Source: Cardinium endosymbiont of Culicoides punctatus (GTDB taxonomy: Bacteria; Bacteroidota; Bacteroidia; Cytophagales; Amoebophilaceae). Taken from it: a stretch of DNA of 32,797 nucleotides. The position numbers and the translations under genes were made by a program. Numbering within the stretch: the stretch's first letter is position 1; every line of letters starts with the position of its first letter. The DNA lies in contig NZ_QWJI01000007.1 in NCBI RefSeq assembly GCF_004354815.1, positions 15,358 through 48,154 on the forward strand, written 5' to 3'. Under the pieces are notes generated by a model that was not told the origin of the DNA, made no database searches, and saw only the letters and a list, made by a program, of their open reading frames with translations. Below, piece by piece: positions 24,161 through 32,701 of the stretch.

Positions 24161-25153
24161 ATGCTTATGAAAGAAATTATAAGTTTTGATTATGCCATCA
24201 AATACCTGCTTAAGGATAAAGGTGACTATGAAATAGTCGAGGGGTTTATTTCTGCTTTACTCGGTTCCCAAGGGTATAAACCCATTAAAATCAAGTCCCT
24301 GCTTGAAAGTGAAAGCAATAAAGAAAGTAAACTTTTAAAACGAAGTATTGCAGATGTTATTTTCGAAGATGAAGAAGGTAACAATTATATAGTAGAGATC
24401 GATCGTTCCTATACCAATTTATTTCTGTATAAGGCTTGTTTTAATACTTCAAGACTTATTGTGGATCATCTTGGGGCAAATCAAGATTATTTAAAAATCA
24501 AAAAAGTATTTCATATCAATCTATTATATTTCGCTTTTGAAGGCAATAAAGCACCTTTACATCATGGCAAAGTAATATTTCATAAAATAGATAAGGAGCA
24601 TCCAGTGGATGTCCACTTAATGGACCAAGGCATGCGCACCTTTGATGCCTATGACGTTTTTCCTGAGTATTTTATCATCTCTATACCCTTGTTTGATGAT
24701 GTTATCAAAGAAGAACTGGATGAATGGCTCTATGTAATGAAGCATTCTAAAGTAGAAGAAGACTTTAAATCTCCTTACATGCAAAAAGTGGCAGAACGGC
24801 TCAATGTCTTAAAGATGTCTCATGGAGAGCAGGAAATTTATAACACTTATATGCTCGCTTCTATGAAGGATCGTGACTATTTAGTCTCTGCAGAAACAAA
24901 AGGCAAAGAAGAAGGAGAGAAGATTGGTTTGGAGAAAGGAGAAAAACTTGGAATAGAAAAAGGAAAGAAACTTGGTTTAGAGAAAGGGAAGATAGAAGGG
25001 GAGAAGCTTGGTTTAGAGAAAAGGCGTTATGCTACTGCCTTAAAGATGCTACAGTTAAACATGGATATAGATACTATAGCAGATGTTACTACGCTTTCTA
25101 AAGAAGAAATTATATCTATTGTTAAAGAACAAAACTTAAGTAATCAGTCCTAA
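24161..25153 (+). CDS. Rpn-family PD-(D/E)XK nuclease / putative transposase
   Basis: 330 residues (an in-frame ATG two codons later, at 24167, is equally possible). The start has FDYAIKYLLKDKGDYEIVEG, the family's D/N-xx-FK-like segment. The core is SIADVIFEDEEG (Asp65) and YIVEID (Glu79-x-Asp81). The RSYTNLFLYKACFNTSRLIV and HINLLYFAFEGN blocks are those of PDDEXK_2-type proteins. The C-terminal tail has a repeated G-x-K-x-GLEKG unit (about six copies, residues 245-287) and a final HTH-like end (DIDTIADVTTLSKEEIISIV). It lacks a signal peptide, unlike the gene at 19627. Such proteins are DNA nucleases implicated in recombination. It is intact and stands alone; nothing clear is seen in 23894-24160. 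Confidence 0.8.
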   Translation: MLMKEIISFDYAIKYLLKDKGDYEIVEGFISALLGSQGYKPIKIKSLLESESNKESKLLKRSIADVIFEDEEGNNYIVEIDRSYTNLFLYKACFNTSRLIVDHLGANQDYLKIKKVFHINLLYFAFEGNKAPLHHGKVIFHKIDKEHPVDVHLMDQGMRTFDAYDVFPEYFIISIPLFDDVIKEELDEWLYVMKHSKVEEDFKSPYMQKVAERLNVLKMSHGEQEIYNTYMLASMKDRDYLVSAETKGKEEGEKIGLEKGEKLGIEKGKKLGLEKGKIEGEKLGLEKRRYATALKMLQLNMDIDTIADVTTLSKEEIISIVKEQNLSNQS

Positions 25154-25192
25154 AATATTATAAAATAATTTGGTTTCCAATATCTTTTTTAA

Positions 25193-25375
25193 GATAAGAC
25201 AAGTTCTTACTATGGTTTGTTCAAAAGATTTGTTGATCAAAGCCAGATACCTGCTGAGGAGTTTGCGTTTTTTGCACAATTGTTCGAGAACTGCTTGCTA
25301 GCAGAATTTTTCTCTTTACCTCTGTTCATGCTTAGCACCAAGTCTAAAATGCCCAATAAGACATTGTTAGATTAA
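25193..25375 (+). pseudogene. short coding-like remnant of unknown family
   Basis: A start-less open frame reads SSYYGLFKRFVDQSQIPAEE, then FAFFAQLFENCLLAEFFSLP and LFMLSTKSKMPNKTLLD before a stop at 25373-25375. The amphipathic pattern looks like real protein rather than chance AT-rich sequence. I do not recognise it. The rest of 25154-25433 is empty. Confidence 0.25.
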
Positions 25376-25433
25376 GCATGAACAATCCATATTGGGGGGA
25401 TTTTGGACGACTCTATTTTCGCATTTATCAACT

Positions 25434-27845
25434 CTAGGATCTGCTCAATAGTTCAATGATTTTTGCATAACCTTTTATTTGTGCCCAAATCAATGGTGTA
25501 AAACCATTCTTATTTGAAGCAATTCTATCAATACCAGGAACTGCTAGTAGTAATTCAACGACCTCTGCTTGACCACTAAAAGCTGCATTATATAAGGGGG
25601 TGTCTCCGAGATCATCCCTTGCATTAATCATAATGCTTGGATCTTCTATCAATAATGCAACTGTTTCTACATGACCACGGCTTGCTGCAAAATGTAATGA
25701 GGTCCATCCATCTTCATTTTTTGCATTGATATTAATCTTTTTGGATTTTATTAATAAGGCAACTGTCTCTACATAATTGTTTGCAGCTGCGCAATGTAGT
25801 GGAGTCCACCCATACTTATCTTGCGCATTAATCTTAATTACCGGAATGTTCATTAATAATGCAACTATTTCTACATGATTATTCTCAGCTGCATAATGAA
25901 GCGGAGTATATCTATCTTTATCTTGTTTGTGTAGGTTAATTTTCGAAAATGATAGCAATAGACGAGCTGCCTCTACATGGCTAAACATACATACATGGTG
26001 AAGGGGAGTAAGTCTTTTTTTATCTTCTTCATTGACATTGATACCATTGGCTATTAGCAATTTTTCAATTACTGCTACATGACCGTTTATAGCTGCTGCA
26101 TGTAAAGGTGTGTATCCTCTTTTATCTTTTTCATTGACTTTGATTCCGGGGATTGATGATAATAACTCAACTACTTTTTCATGGCCATTATGGGCCGCTA
26201 TATGCAAAGGAGTATAATGTTTGTTTTTATCTTTTTCATTGATCTTAACTTTCAGATCTGCTAGCAGCAATTTAACTATTTCTAGATAACCATTATCTGC
26301 TGCGATATGTAAAGGAGTATACCCCTTGTTATCTTTTTCATTGATTCCAATTTTTTTATTTGCTAATAACAATCTAACTATTTCTAGATAACCATTATCT
26401 ACTGCAACATGTAGCGCAGTAGATCCCTTGTTATTTTTGGCATTGACCTTAATGTTAGGTGTTCCAAGAAATTTTCTCACTTCTTCTACATGTCCCTTTT
26501 CAGCTGCAATGTACAAAGGGGAAAGTTTATGTTTATCTTTTGCATGGATTTTTAATTTTGAGGCTTCTTTTAAGATGCTAACGCATTCATGATGTCTGTG
26601 TTTTCTTGCTAAATCAAGAGGGGTTTCTATATCTTTATTTATCACTTCTAGTTCCGTTCTAGGATCTTCCAGTAGAAGTTTAACTACTTCTATATGGCCA
26701 TTATAGGCTGATAGATGTAGTGGAGTATCACGAATATCAGTTTTCGCATTGGCTATAATTTTTGTTGCAGTTAACAATAATTTAACTGTTTTTACGTGTC
26801 CATTGCGAGTTGCATAATGTAGTGGAGTATATCCAAATCTATCTTTTTCATTGACTTTAATTCTGGGGATTGATAACAATAGTTTAACGATTTCTATCGA
26901 ACCATTAAAAGCTGCATGATGAAGTGGCGTAAATCCTTTTGCATTTTTTTCATTAATCTTAATGTTAGCGGCTGCTAGTAATGACATAACCACTTCTATA
27001 TGACTTTTACAAACTGCAAAGTGGAGTGGTGTATATGCACCTATAATATCATTTTCGTTTACATTAGTTTTTGGATTTTCCAATAATACTTTAACTACCT
27101 CTACATGACCTTCAGAAGCTGCATAATGGAGAGGCACACCCCAACGTTTATCTTGTTCATTAATTTTAATTTTCGGATGAGCTAATAATAGCGTCACAAT
27201 CTTTGCATGACCCTGAGCAGCTGCTTTATGCAGTGGCGTTAGTCCACTAATATCTTTATGATTTACATCAATTTTTGGATTTGTTAGTAATAGTTTAACA
27301 AGCTCTAGATGATTATTGTTAATGGCATAATGTAGAGGAGTAAGTCCAAGTTGATTTTTTTCATTGACATCAATTTCATGAGTATTCAGCAAGTTTTTAA
27401 CCTCTTCTATACTATTTTTATCGATTGCAGCATGAAGGGGTGGGCTGGAGATTGTATTGGAAGAAGAGGAAGTATTATAATTTTTTCCGTAGCTCTCGAA
27501 TTGAAATCGGGTAGCGAAGGAACTTTTCTTATTCTTATTATTCTTTCTATTCTGTTCCTCATTCAGTTTCGTCTTTGCATGCTCTAATCGTTCTTTCTCC
27601 CTATAGAGCCTGTAAACTAGTAGTTCTAACTCTAGCTGGTTGTTGATATCACCCCAGATAGCCGTCGTGGCCAAATCTGCTAGTCCAGCAGCAACTGGAC
27701 GTGATACGTCGTTCTGAACGGAGTGTGAAACATTAATGAGCTCTTTTCCCTCAGTTCCTTTTTCTTGTATTAAAAAATCGTTTTCTGTGGCACTACTATA
27801 TGATACAGAAAATACAAAGACAATAAAACCTAGTAATTTTTTCAT
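25434..27845 (-). CDS. secreted protein with about 20 ankyrin repeats
   Basis: 803 residues. A Sec signal peptide MKKLLGFIVFVFSVSYSSA ends near residue 19 without a lipobox. Residues about 40-125 contain a coiled-coil-like, charged stretch (LELELLVYRLYREKERLEHA, then a Lys/Asn-rich part). From about 135 to the end there are roughly 20 ankyrin repeats of 33-35 residues, most with the TPLHxAAxxGHxEVVKLLL core and a linker of the type IKINEKDKxG. One repeat (ETPLDLARKHRHHECVSILK) is divergent and splits the array in two. Ankyrin arrays bind proteins; in intracellular symbionts they are strong candidates for host contacts. Target unknown. The gene is monocistronic; upstream lies 500 bp with a diverged repeat (27935-28110). 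Confidence 0.9.
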   Translation of the reverse strand: MKKLLGFIVFVFSVSYSSATENDFLIQEKGTEGKELINVSHSVQNDVSRPVAAGLADLATTAIWGDINNQLELELLVYRLYREKERLEHAKTKLNEEQNRKNNKNKKSSFATRFQFESYGKNYNTSSSSNTISSPPLHAAIDKNSIEEVKNLLNTHEIDVNEKNQLGLTPLHYAINNNHLELVKLLLTNPKIDVNHKDISGLTPLHKAAAQGHAKIVTLLLAHPKIKINEQDKRWGVPLHYAASEGHVEVVKVLLENPKTNVNENDIIGAYTPLHFAVCKSHIEVVMSLLAAANIKINEKNAKGFTPLHHAAFNGSIEIVKLLLSIPRIKVNEKDRFGYTPLHYATRNGHVKTVKLLLTATKIIANAKTDIRDTPLHLSAYNGHIEVVKLLLEDPRTELEVINKDIETPLDLARKHRHHECVSILKEASKLKIHAKDKHKLSPLYIAAEKGHVEEVRKFLGTPNIKVNAKNNKGSTALHVAVDNGYLEIVRLLLANKKIGINEKDNKGYTPLHIAADNGYLEIVKLLLADLKVKINEKDKNKHYTPLHIAAHNGHEKVVELLSSIPGIKVNEKDKRGYTPLHAAAINGHVAVIEKLLIANGINVNEEDKKRLTPLHHVCMFSHVEAARLLLSFSKINLHKQDKDRYTPLHYAAENNHVEIVALLMNIPVIKINAQDKYGWTPLHCAAANNYVETVALLIKSKKININAKNEDGWTSLHFAASRGHVETVALLIEDPSIMINARDDLGDTPLYNAAFSGQAEVVELLLAVPGIDRIASNKNGFTPLIWAQIKGYAKIIELLSRS

Positions 27846-27934
27846 GCAGCTAATGTGGGATTTATAATTTTGGATTACTTGTTCTATTTTAACTTTTTAG
27901 GTAGTTTTTAAAATTATTTGATATTGAAAATGCC

Positions 27935-28110
27935 TCATTTTTTGGCAAAAAACGGTTAATTGCTTAAAGCAAACTCGTTACAGGAAACCGTTTTGAATAC
28001 TCCCCACCAATGCAAAGGTATTAAAAAAATGACTCCAGTACAAAACTATTTATGTCAAAAAAAACGAAATTACCATACTCATTACTGATATAAAAAATCA
28101 TGGCTGATTT
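27935..28110. repeat. diverged copy of the interior of the GGTGGTGG element
   Basis: Sequence such as CGGTTAATTGCTTAAAGCAA, then TTACAGGAAACCGTTTTGAA and AACTATTTATGTCAAAAA parallels 6640-6767 (GTGGTTAATTTTTTTAAGCA, TTACAGAAAGCTATTCTGAA, AATTATTTATGCAAA). By eye roughly two thirds of positions agree. No terminal repeat is recognisable. The rest of 27846-28350 shows a weak MITE-like end at 28167-28184 and no credible gene. Confidence 0.45.
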
Positions 28111-28350
28111 AAAAACTGAGCATTATATAATTTAACTGTCACCATATTGTTCTATTATAGAACATAGGACACCTGGAAGGTGCCATTTACATAGGTAATC
28201 TTTTGTATATTAGACAAGCTTGTTGCTTTTCAACTAAGCTTATAAAAGAATGTAAACACAATCATGGTATTACTTGCCCGTATAAATTAGGAGGCCTGAT
28301 TGGGCAGCTTAAATACTATATAATTTTTAGACTACCACTGTATTTTTATT

Positions 28351-29367
28351 ATGTTTTCATATAGAGATAACAGCGTTTTGAATATTCTTGGCATTGAATC
28401 GTCATGTGACGAAACAGCGGCCTCCGTAGTACAAGACGGAAATGTATTAAGCAATATTGTAGCCAGTCAGCTTATACATCAACAGTATGGCGGTGTGGTC
28501 CCAGAATTTGCAGCCAGGGCACATCAAACAAATATTGTTCCTACTGTAACTGCCGCACTTGCACAAGCAGGTATAGAAAAACATGCCTTACATGCTGTTG
28601 GTTTTACGCAAGGTCCTGGTCTATTAGGCCCTCTGCTCGTTGGTAGTTGTTTTGCAAAATCTTTGGCCTTTGCGCTTGGTATTCCGTTAATAGGTGTGCA
28701 TCATATTCAAGCGCATGTGCTGGGAAACTTTATTGAAGATCCAAAACCCAGTTTCCCTTTTTTATGTTTAACAGTCAGTGGGGGGCATACCCAAATCTTA
28801 TTGGTAAAAAATTATTTTTGTATGGAAGTTTTGGGAGAGACCCAAGATGATGCAGTAGGGGAAGCATTTGATAAAATTGCTAAGCTTATGGGATTTAGCT
28901 ATCCAGGGGGTGCGTTGATAGATCAATATGCCAAGGGAGGAAATACTAAAGCCTTTTCTTTTTCAAAAGCCAATATGCCCAACTTTGATTTCTCTTTTAG
29001 CGGAATCAAAACAGCGTTCTCTCTTTTTATACAACAAAAACAAACCTCTTTTATAGAGGAAAATCGTGCCGATATTTGTGCAAGTATTCAAGCGTTGCTT
29101 GTTGATATGCTATTAGATAAGTTGGTTCAAGCTGCTCAAAAGACAGGTATACGTTCTATTGCATTGGCAGGAGGTGTTGCCGCAAATAGTCATTTACGAC
29201 AGCAACTTCAAGCATTATCCGGACGGCATGGATGGACTATTTCCATTCCTTCTATGGTTTATTGTACAGATAATGCTGCTATGGTTGCCATTACAGCTTA
29301 TTATAAATACCAGTTTGGACACTTTTCGGATCTATCTACAAGGTGTTTCCCTAGAATGGAACTGTAG
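28351..29367 (+). CDS. tsaD: tRNA N6-adenosine threonylcarbamoyltransferase TsaD
   Basis: 338 residues, full length. The ASKHA-type enzyme starts ILGIESSCDETAASVVQDG. It has YGGVVPEFAARAHQ and GFTQGPGLLGPLLVG, then the metal-binding HHIQAH (His118 and His122), FLCLTVSGGHTQILLV, and DDAVGEAFDKIAKLMGFSYP. NFDFSFSGIKTA, LAGGVAANSHLR and YCTDNAAMVA near the end complete the set. TsaD transfers threonylcarbamoyl to A37 of ANN-decoding tRNAs with TsaB and TsaE, which are not in the window. The N-terminus is about 10 residues longer than usual, so a start slightly downstream is conceivable, but no other ATG is nearby. It lies between two leftward ankyrin genes and is probably transcribed alone. Confidence 0.97.
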   Translation: MFSYRDNSVLNILGIESSCDETAASVVQDGNVLSNIVASQLIHQQYGGVVPEFAARAHQTNIVPTVTAALAQAGIEKHALHAVGFTQGPGLLGPLLVGSCFAKSLAFALGIPLIGVHHIQAHVLGNFIEDPKPSFPFLCLTVSGGHTQILLVKNYFCMEVLGETQDDAVGEAFDKIAKLMGFSYPGGALIDQYAKGGNTKAFSFSKANMPNFDFSFSGIKTAFSLFIQQKQTSFIEENRADICASIQALLVDMLLDKLVQAAQKTGIRSIALAGGVAANSHLRQQLQALSGRHGWTISIPSMVYCTDNAAMVAITAYYKYQFGHFSDLSTRCFPRMEL

Positions 29368-29430
29368 AGGTGTTGGTTTCATCGAGTTACTTAACGTGTT
29401 CGCTCAGTGTTTATGTAACTGTACACAAAA

Positions 29431-31152
29431 TTATTGTATTTGATTACCTTTTAATTGAAGCAATATCCTGATACGTTGATATTTTTTTTCGCTTAGTTTT
29501 TGTTTGTCTTTGGCAAAAGCATCTAAATTTATCAAGTCCAGAGGAGTCCTTCCAGATTGATCTGTTATATTTGGATTAGCTCCATGTTTTAATAATAGGG
29601 TAACCATGTTACAATCATTCTTATCAACGGCTATATGCAGAGGAGTTATTCTATTCTTATTTTGTATATTTGGATCAATTGTATTTTTATATTTTTTTAA
29701 TAATCGCTTAGCTATCTTGACATTATTGTAAATAACCACATAATGCAGAAGCGTATTCCATTGATCATCTTTTACTGTATTTATTTCCTCTTTATTTATA
29801 ACAGCCTTATATTTTATTAGCTCGTTGATGATATAGTCATTTCCATTTATAATTGCTTCTTCTAGAGGGGTATTTTTAGAATTGCTTGGTATATTTGGAT
29901 TAGCTTTATGGTTTAACAATAGGGTAACCATGTTACAATCATTCTTATCAATGGCCACGTATAAAGGAGTTTGTCCAAGTAAATTTGTTACATTTGGATT
30001 GGCGTTGTGTTTTAATAATAACTCAACGATTTTAATATTCCCTTTATCAACAGCCATTTGCAGAAGCGTTTGTCCAAGTGAATTTGTTACATTTGGATCG
30101 GCGTTGTGTTTTAATAGTAACTCAACGATTTTAATATTCCCTTTATCAACAGCTATATGCAGAGACGTTTGTCCAAGTGAATTTGTTGCATTTGGATTGG
30201 CTCTTTTGTTCAACAATAGTTTAACGTTCTTATAAGAACACTTGTTCGTTGCTAAATGCAGAGGGGTTTGTTTAAAATGATCTGCAGTATTTGGGTAGAC
30301 TGGATTTTTTAATTTTAATAGCAGCTCAATCATCTTATCATCTCCTTTGTCAACAGCTATATATAGAGGGGTTTGTCCAAACGAATTGGTTATACTTAGA
30401 TCCGCTCCATTATTTAACAATATTTTAGCTATTTTTTCATCTCTTTTATTAATAGATATATGTAGAGGCGTTTGTCCAATTGAATTGGTTACATTTGGAT
30501 TAGCGTTGTGTTTTAATAATAGATCAACGATGCCATCATCTCCTTTATCAACAGCTATCTGTAACAGAGTTTCTATAATTGAATTAGTGTTACCATTAGG
30601 CAAATTTTTTAACAATAATGTAACGATTTTAATATTTCCTTTATTAACAGCTATATGCAGCGGAGTTTGGTCAAATGCATCTTTAGCATTTTGATCAGCC
30701 TTGTTTTTTAGTAGTATCTCAACGATCTTATCGTCCCCTTTATTAACAGCTATATGCAGCGGAGTTTGTTTAGACTGATCTGCAGCATTTACATAGGCTC
30801 CTTTTTTTAGCAATAGCTTAACGATCTTATAATACCCTTTACTAACAGCTATATGTAAAGAAGTTTTTCTAGACGGATCTGCAAAATTTGGATTGGCTGC
30901 ATTTAGTAATAAGTTTTTAACTTTTTTATAATTACCTTCTCTAATTGCGGAATGCAATGTGGTATTTATGTTATTGTTTTCTTCGGAAGAAGTAGAAAAG
31001 GTATTTATTTCATGTTCTTTTTCAGAATAAGTATAGATTTTAGCTTGTAATAAACTTCTTGTACAACTACTATGAGTACTATGTAGTAGTAGAACTATTG
31101 TGGTATAGTGAATAAATCTGATTTTTCTGAAAACAGAATGATAATGGTGCAT
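29431..31152 (-). CDS. lipoprotein with about 14 ankyrin repeats
   Basis: 573 residues. The leader FIHYTTIVLLLHSTHSSCTR puts the lipidated Cys at 30, and the HSSCTRSL part resembles the RING lipoprotein at 8342 (TSSCTRRL). After a Ser/Asn-rich linker, about 14 ankyrin repeats of 33 residues run from about residue 64 to 535 (QTPLHIAVDKGNIKIVELLL, loop KHNANPNVTNSLG). One repeat around residue 430 carries an insertion. Two or three units near the middle are almost identical at DNA level, pointing to recent tandem duplication (see 29967-30190). The C-terminus is a basic helix. Its start codon lies a few bases from MITE copy B (31158-31328), which therefore forms its upstream region. Expected to sit on a membrane surface and bind unknown protein partners. 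Confidence 0.88.
   Translation of the reverse strand: MHHYHSVFRKIRFIHYTTIVLLLHSTHSSCTRSLLQAKIYTYSEKEHEINTFSTSSEENNNINTTLHSAIREGNYKKVKNLLLNAANPNFADPSRKTSLHIAVSKGYYKIVKLLLKKGAYVNAADQSKQTPLHIAVNKGDDKIVEILLKNKADQNAKDAFDQTPLHIAVNKGNIKIVTLLLKNLPNGNTNSIIETLLQIAVDKGDDGIVDLLLKHNANPNVTNSIGQTPLHISINKRDEKIAKILLNNGADLSITNSFGQTPLYIAVDKGDDKMIELLLKLKNPVYPNTADHFKQTPLHLATNKCSYKNVKLLLNKRANPNATNSLGQTSLHIAVDKGNIKIVELLLKHNADPNVTNSLGQTLLQMAVDKGNIKIVELLLKHNANPNVTNLLGQTPLYVAIDKNDCNMVTLLLNHKANPNIPSNSKNTPLEEAIINGNDYIINELIKYKAVINKEEINTVKDDQWNTLLHYVVIYNNVKIAKRLLKKYKNTIDPNIQNKNRITPLHIAVDKNDCNMVTLLLKHGANPNITDQSGRTPLDLINLDAFAKDKQKLSEKKYQRIRILLQLKGNQIQ
29967..30190. repeat. recent 99-bp tandem duplication within the ankyrin array
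   Basis: GTTTGTCCAAGTAAATTTGT near 29968, and the same with one change near 30067 and 30166, are spaced exactly 99 bp. The intervening DNA, including AACGATTTTAATATTCCCTT, is nearly identical. One unit equals one 33-residue ankyrin repeat, so copy number can change without a frameshift. Confidence 0.7.
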
Positions 31153-31157
31153 ATATA

Positions 31158-31328
31158 ATACTCGAGTGTTTTTTTATAAAAAGTTGTTGATTGTTAGATA
31201 TATATTCGTTAAGCCTAGTTCATAAAAAAATGTACTACCTAAATTTTACTGTATATTTTTATAGTGCATATAGATCAGCTATAAAAATAGCATCTTTTAT
31301 GCGGCATATAGGAGGCCTGGGGAGTTAT
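31158..31328. repeat. copy B of the GTAACTCCACAGG MITE family
   Basis: The right end GGAGGCCTGGGGAGTTAT is at 31311-31328. The body (TTTTTTTATAAAAAGTTG, TACTACCTAAATTTTACTG, GATCAGCTATAAAAATAG) parallels copy C at 32395-32516. The left end is degraded (AATACTCGAGTG) and nearly touches the start codon of the ankyrin lipoprotein at 31152. The stretch 31329-31639 shows no gene. Confidence 0.6.
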
Positions 31329-31639
31329 GATAAATAAAATAAAGTTTAAACAAACTTAAATATAAATAGATTACAATCAATGGATTGCGATTTTTATGCA
31401 TAGAAAATAGTTACCTAGAATTAAGAACCCACAAATTCATTTTTAACAAAGATATGTAATTTTTTTATAAAAAATTAAACAATTGTACTAAAGGATTCCT
31501 GAATACATTGCGTAACATGTAAGTTGTGATTCAATAAATATTTTTGTTGATAAATAGAATTATTTTGCTGATTATCCATTTCGGATATATTATATTTATG
31601 GTAAAAAACAAGAATTGGATTATGTTATGTGTAAGCATC

Positions 31640-31824
31640 ATACAAAACATATTATATGTATAAAATTATACATATGCTTTAAGAAAATGCGTAATATATA
31701 AGCAAAATTGTATTTTTTTATGTAATATTATATATTACATGTCATAAGGTGGGTTTAGTTATAGGTGGGATTTTGTAGTATTCTGGATATTTTTTTTCTT
31801 AAAATCCAATAGATTTATTTTTAT
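31640..31824 (+). repeat. 180-bp direct repeat, copy 1 (upstream of the RING gene)
   Basis: From ATACAAAACATATTATATG to AATCCAATAGATTTATTTTT this is almost identical to 32519-32701, with only a few single-base differences. It contains two short palindromes (ATATGTATAA/TTATACATAT and ATGTAATAT/ATATTACAT). It ends 24 bp before the RING gene start, so it probably includes that gene's promoter. Confidence 0.85.
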
Positions 31825-31848
31825 AACAGATTTAAATATAGTTCATAT

Positions 31849-32370
31849 ATGGTTCAACACAATTTTTATTCTTTTTTGAAGCATGTTAGGGGTATTTTAT
31901 GTGCCATAATAATTTTGGTACATGGTACTAGCTGTACAGGGCGTTTAGCAGATGTACAGGGCATGAAAGAAGATGATAATAATGATGCTTCTTCAATAGT
32001 AAGTGAAGAAGTCAGTTCAACGGATTTAGATTCAGGTTCAGATTCGGAATATGAAAGAGTCCGGTTTAAAGACAAACACATAGACGTCGCTGCAGAAACA
32101 GAATCACAATCACAAAAATGTATTATTTGTAATAAAAATTTCTGTCGTTCGAAAATTCTATTTTTGATCTCTATTCCTGTTGATTATAAGCTAAAAATGC
32201 TACATTGTAATAAGCATAAAGTGCATAATAAGTGTGCTGCTGTTTTTATGAACAAAAATACTAGTAATAATAACGAAAAAAAGCTCGTATGTCCAAAATG
32301 TAATTTTGATTATGCTCTTTCTCATCAAATCTATTATTTTTCAGGGAGCAGGATCTTGCCACTTTATTAG
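31849..32370 (+). CDS. small lipoprotein with a RING-H2 finger and no ankyrin repeats
   Basis: 173 residues. The leader FYSFLKHVRGILCAIIILVH followed by GTSCTGRL (Cys29) is clearly related to that of the gene at 8342 (FYALLKKVRGSLYAITILL...SSCTRRL), at both protein and DNA level. An acidic, Ser-rich linker (about 40-88) follows. The RING-H2 ligands are Cys91-x2-Cys94, Cys120, His123, His126, Cys129 and Cys148-x2-Cys151 (CIIC, CNKHKVHNKC, CPKC), complete but with unusually long spacing between the first and second pairs. The short C-terminus is aromatic. The likely biochemical role is E3-type ubiquitin ligase activity on host proteins, by family analogy. A 180-bp direct repeat lies on each side and MITE copy C starts 25 bp after the stop. 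Confidence 0.75.
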   Translation: MVQHNFYSFLKHVRGILCAIIILVHGTSCTGRLADVQGMKEDDNNDASSIVSEEVSSTDLDSGSDSEYERVRFKDKHIDVAAETESQSQKCIICNKNFCRSKILFLISIPVDYKLKMLHCNKHKVHNKCAAVFMNKNTSNNNEKKLVCPKCNFDYALSHQIYYFSGSRILPLY

Positions 32371-32394
32371 TTTCTTAGTGTGTGTTGAAAAAAA

Positions 32395-32516
32395 GGTAAC
32401 TCCCCAGGCTCTTTTTTTATAAAAGGAATTGATTATTAAAATCAAATACATAAGAAAGTATGCTACCAAATTTTTTACTGTGTAATTTATAGTTCATTAT
32501 AAATCAGCTATAAAAA
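32395..32516. repeat. copy C of the GTAACTCCACAGG MITE family, right end missing
   Basis: The left end GGTAACTCCCCAGGCT is at 32395-32410. The body (TTTTTTTATAAAAGGAATTG, GCTACCAAATTTTTTACTG, TTCATTATAAATCAGC) matches copies A and B and the inverse of 8091-8277. The copy stops at CTATAAAAAT, where the second 180-bp direct repeat begins, so a recombination or insertion joined them. Confidence 0.65.
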
Positions 32517-32518
32517 TT

Positions 32519-32701
32519 ATACAAAACATATTATATGTATAAAATTATACATATGCTTTAAGAAAATGCGTAATATATAAGTAAAATTGTATTTTTTATG
32601 TAATATTATATATTACATGTCATAAGGTGGGTTTAGTTATAGGTAGGATTTTGTAGTATTCTGGATATTTTTTTCTTAAAATCCAATAGATTTATTTTTA
32701 T
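32519..32701 (+). repeat. 180-bp direct repeat, copy 2
   Basis: Nearly identical to 31640-31824. In copy 1 the sequence leads into the RING gene 24 bp later. Here identity ends at TTTATTTTTAT and different sequence begins (CAGGACTTTCGCAAAG), so the gene that might have followed is absent or displaced. Confidence 0.85.

Noticed and set aside
28158-28380. Start-less open frame of about 70 codons upstream of and into tsaD
   Set aside because: It has no ATG start, no recognisable motif, and overlaps the tsaD start in another frame; likely chance or an untraceable remnant.
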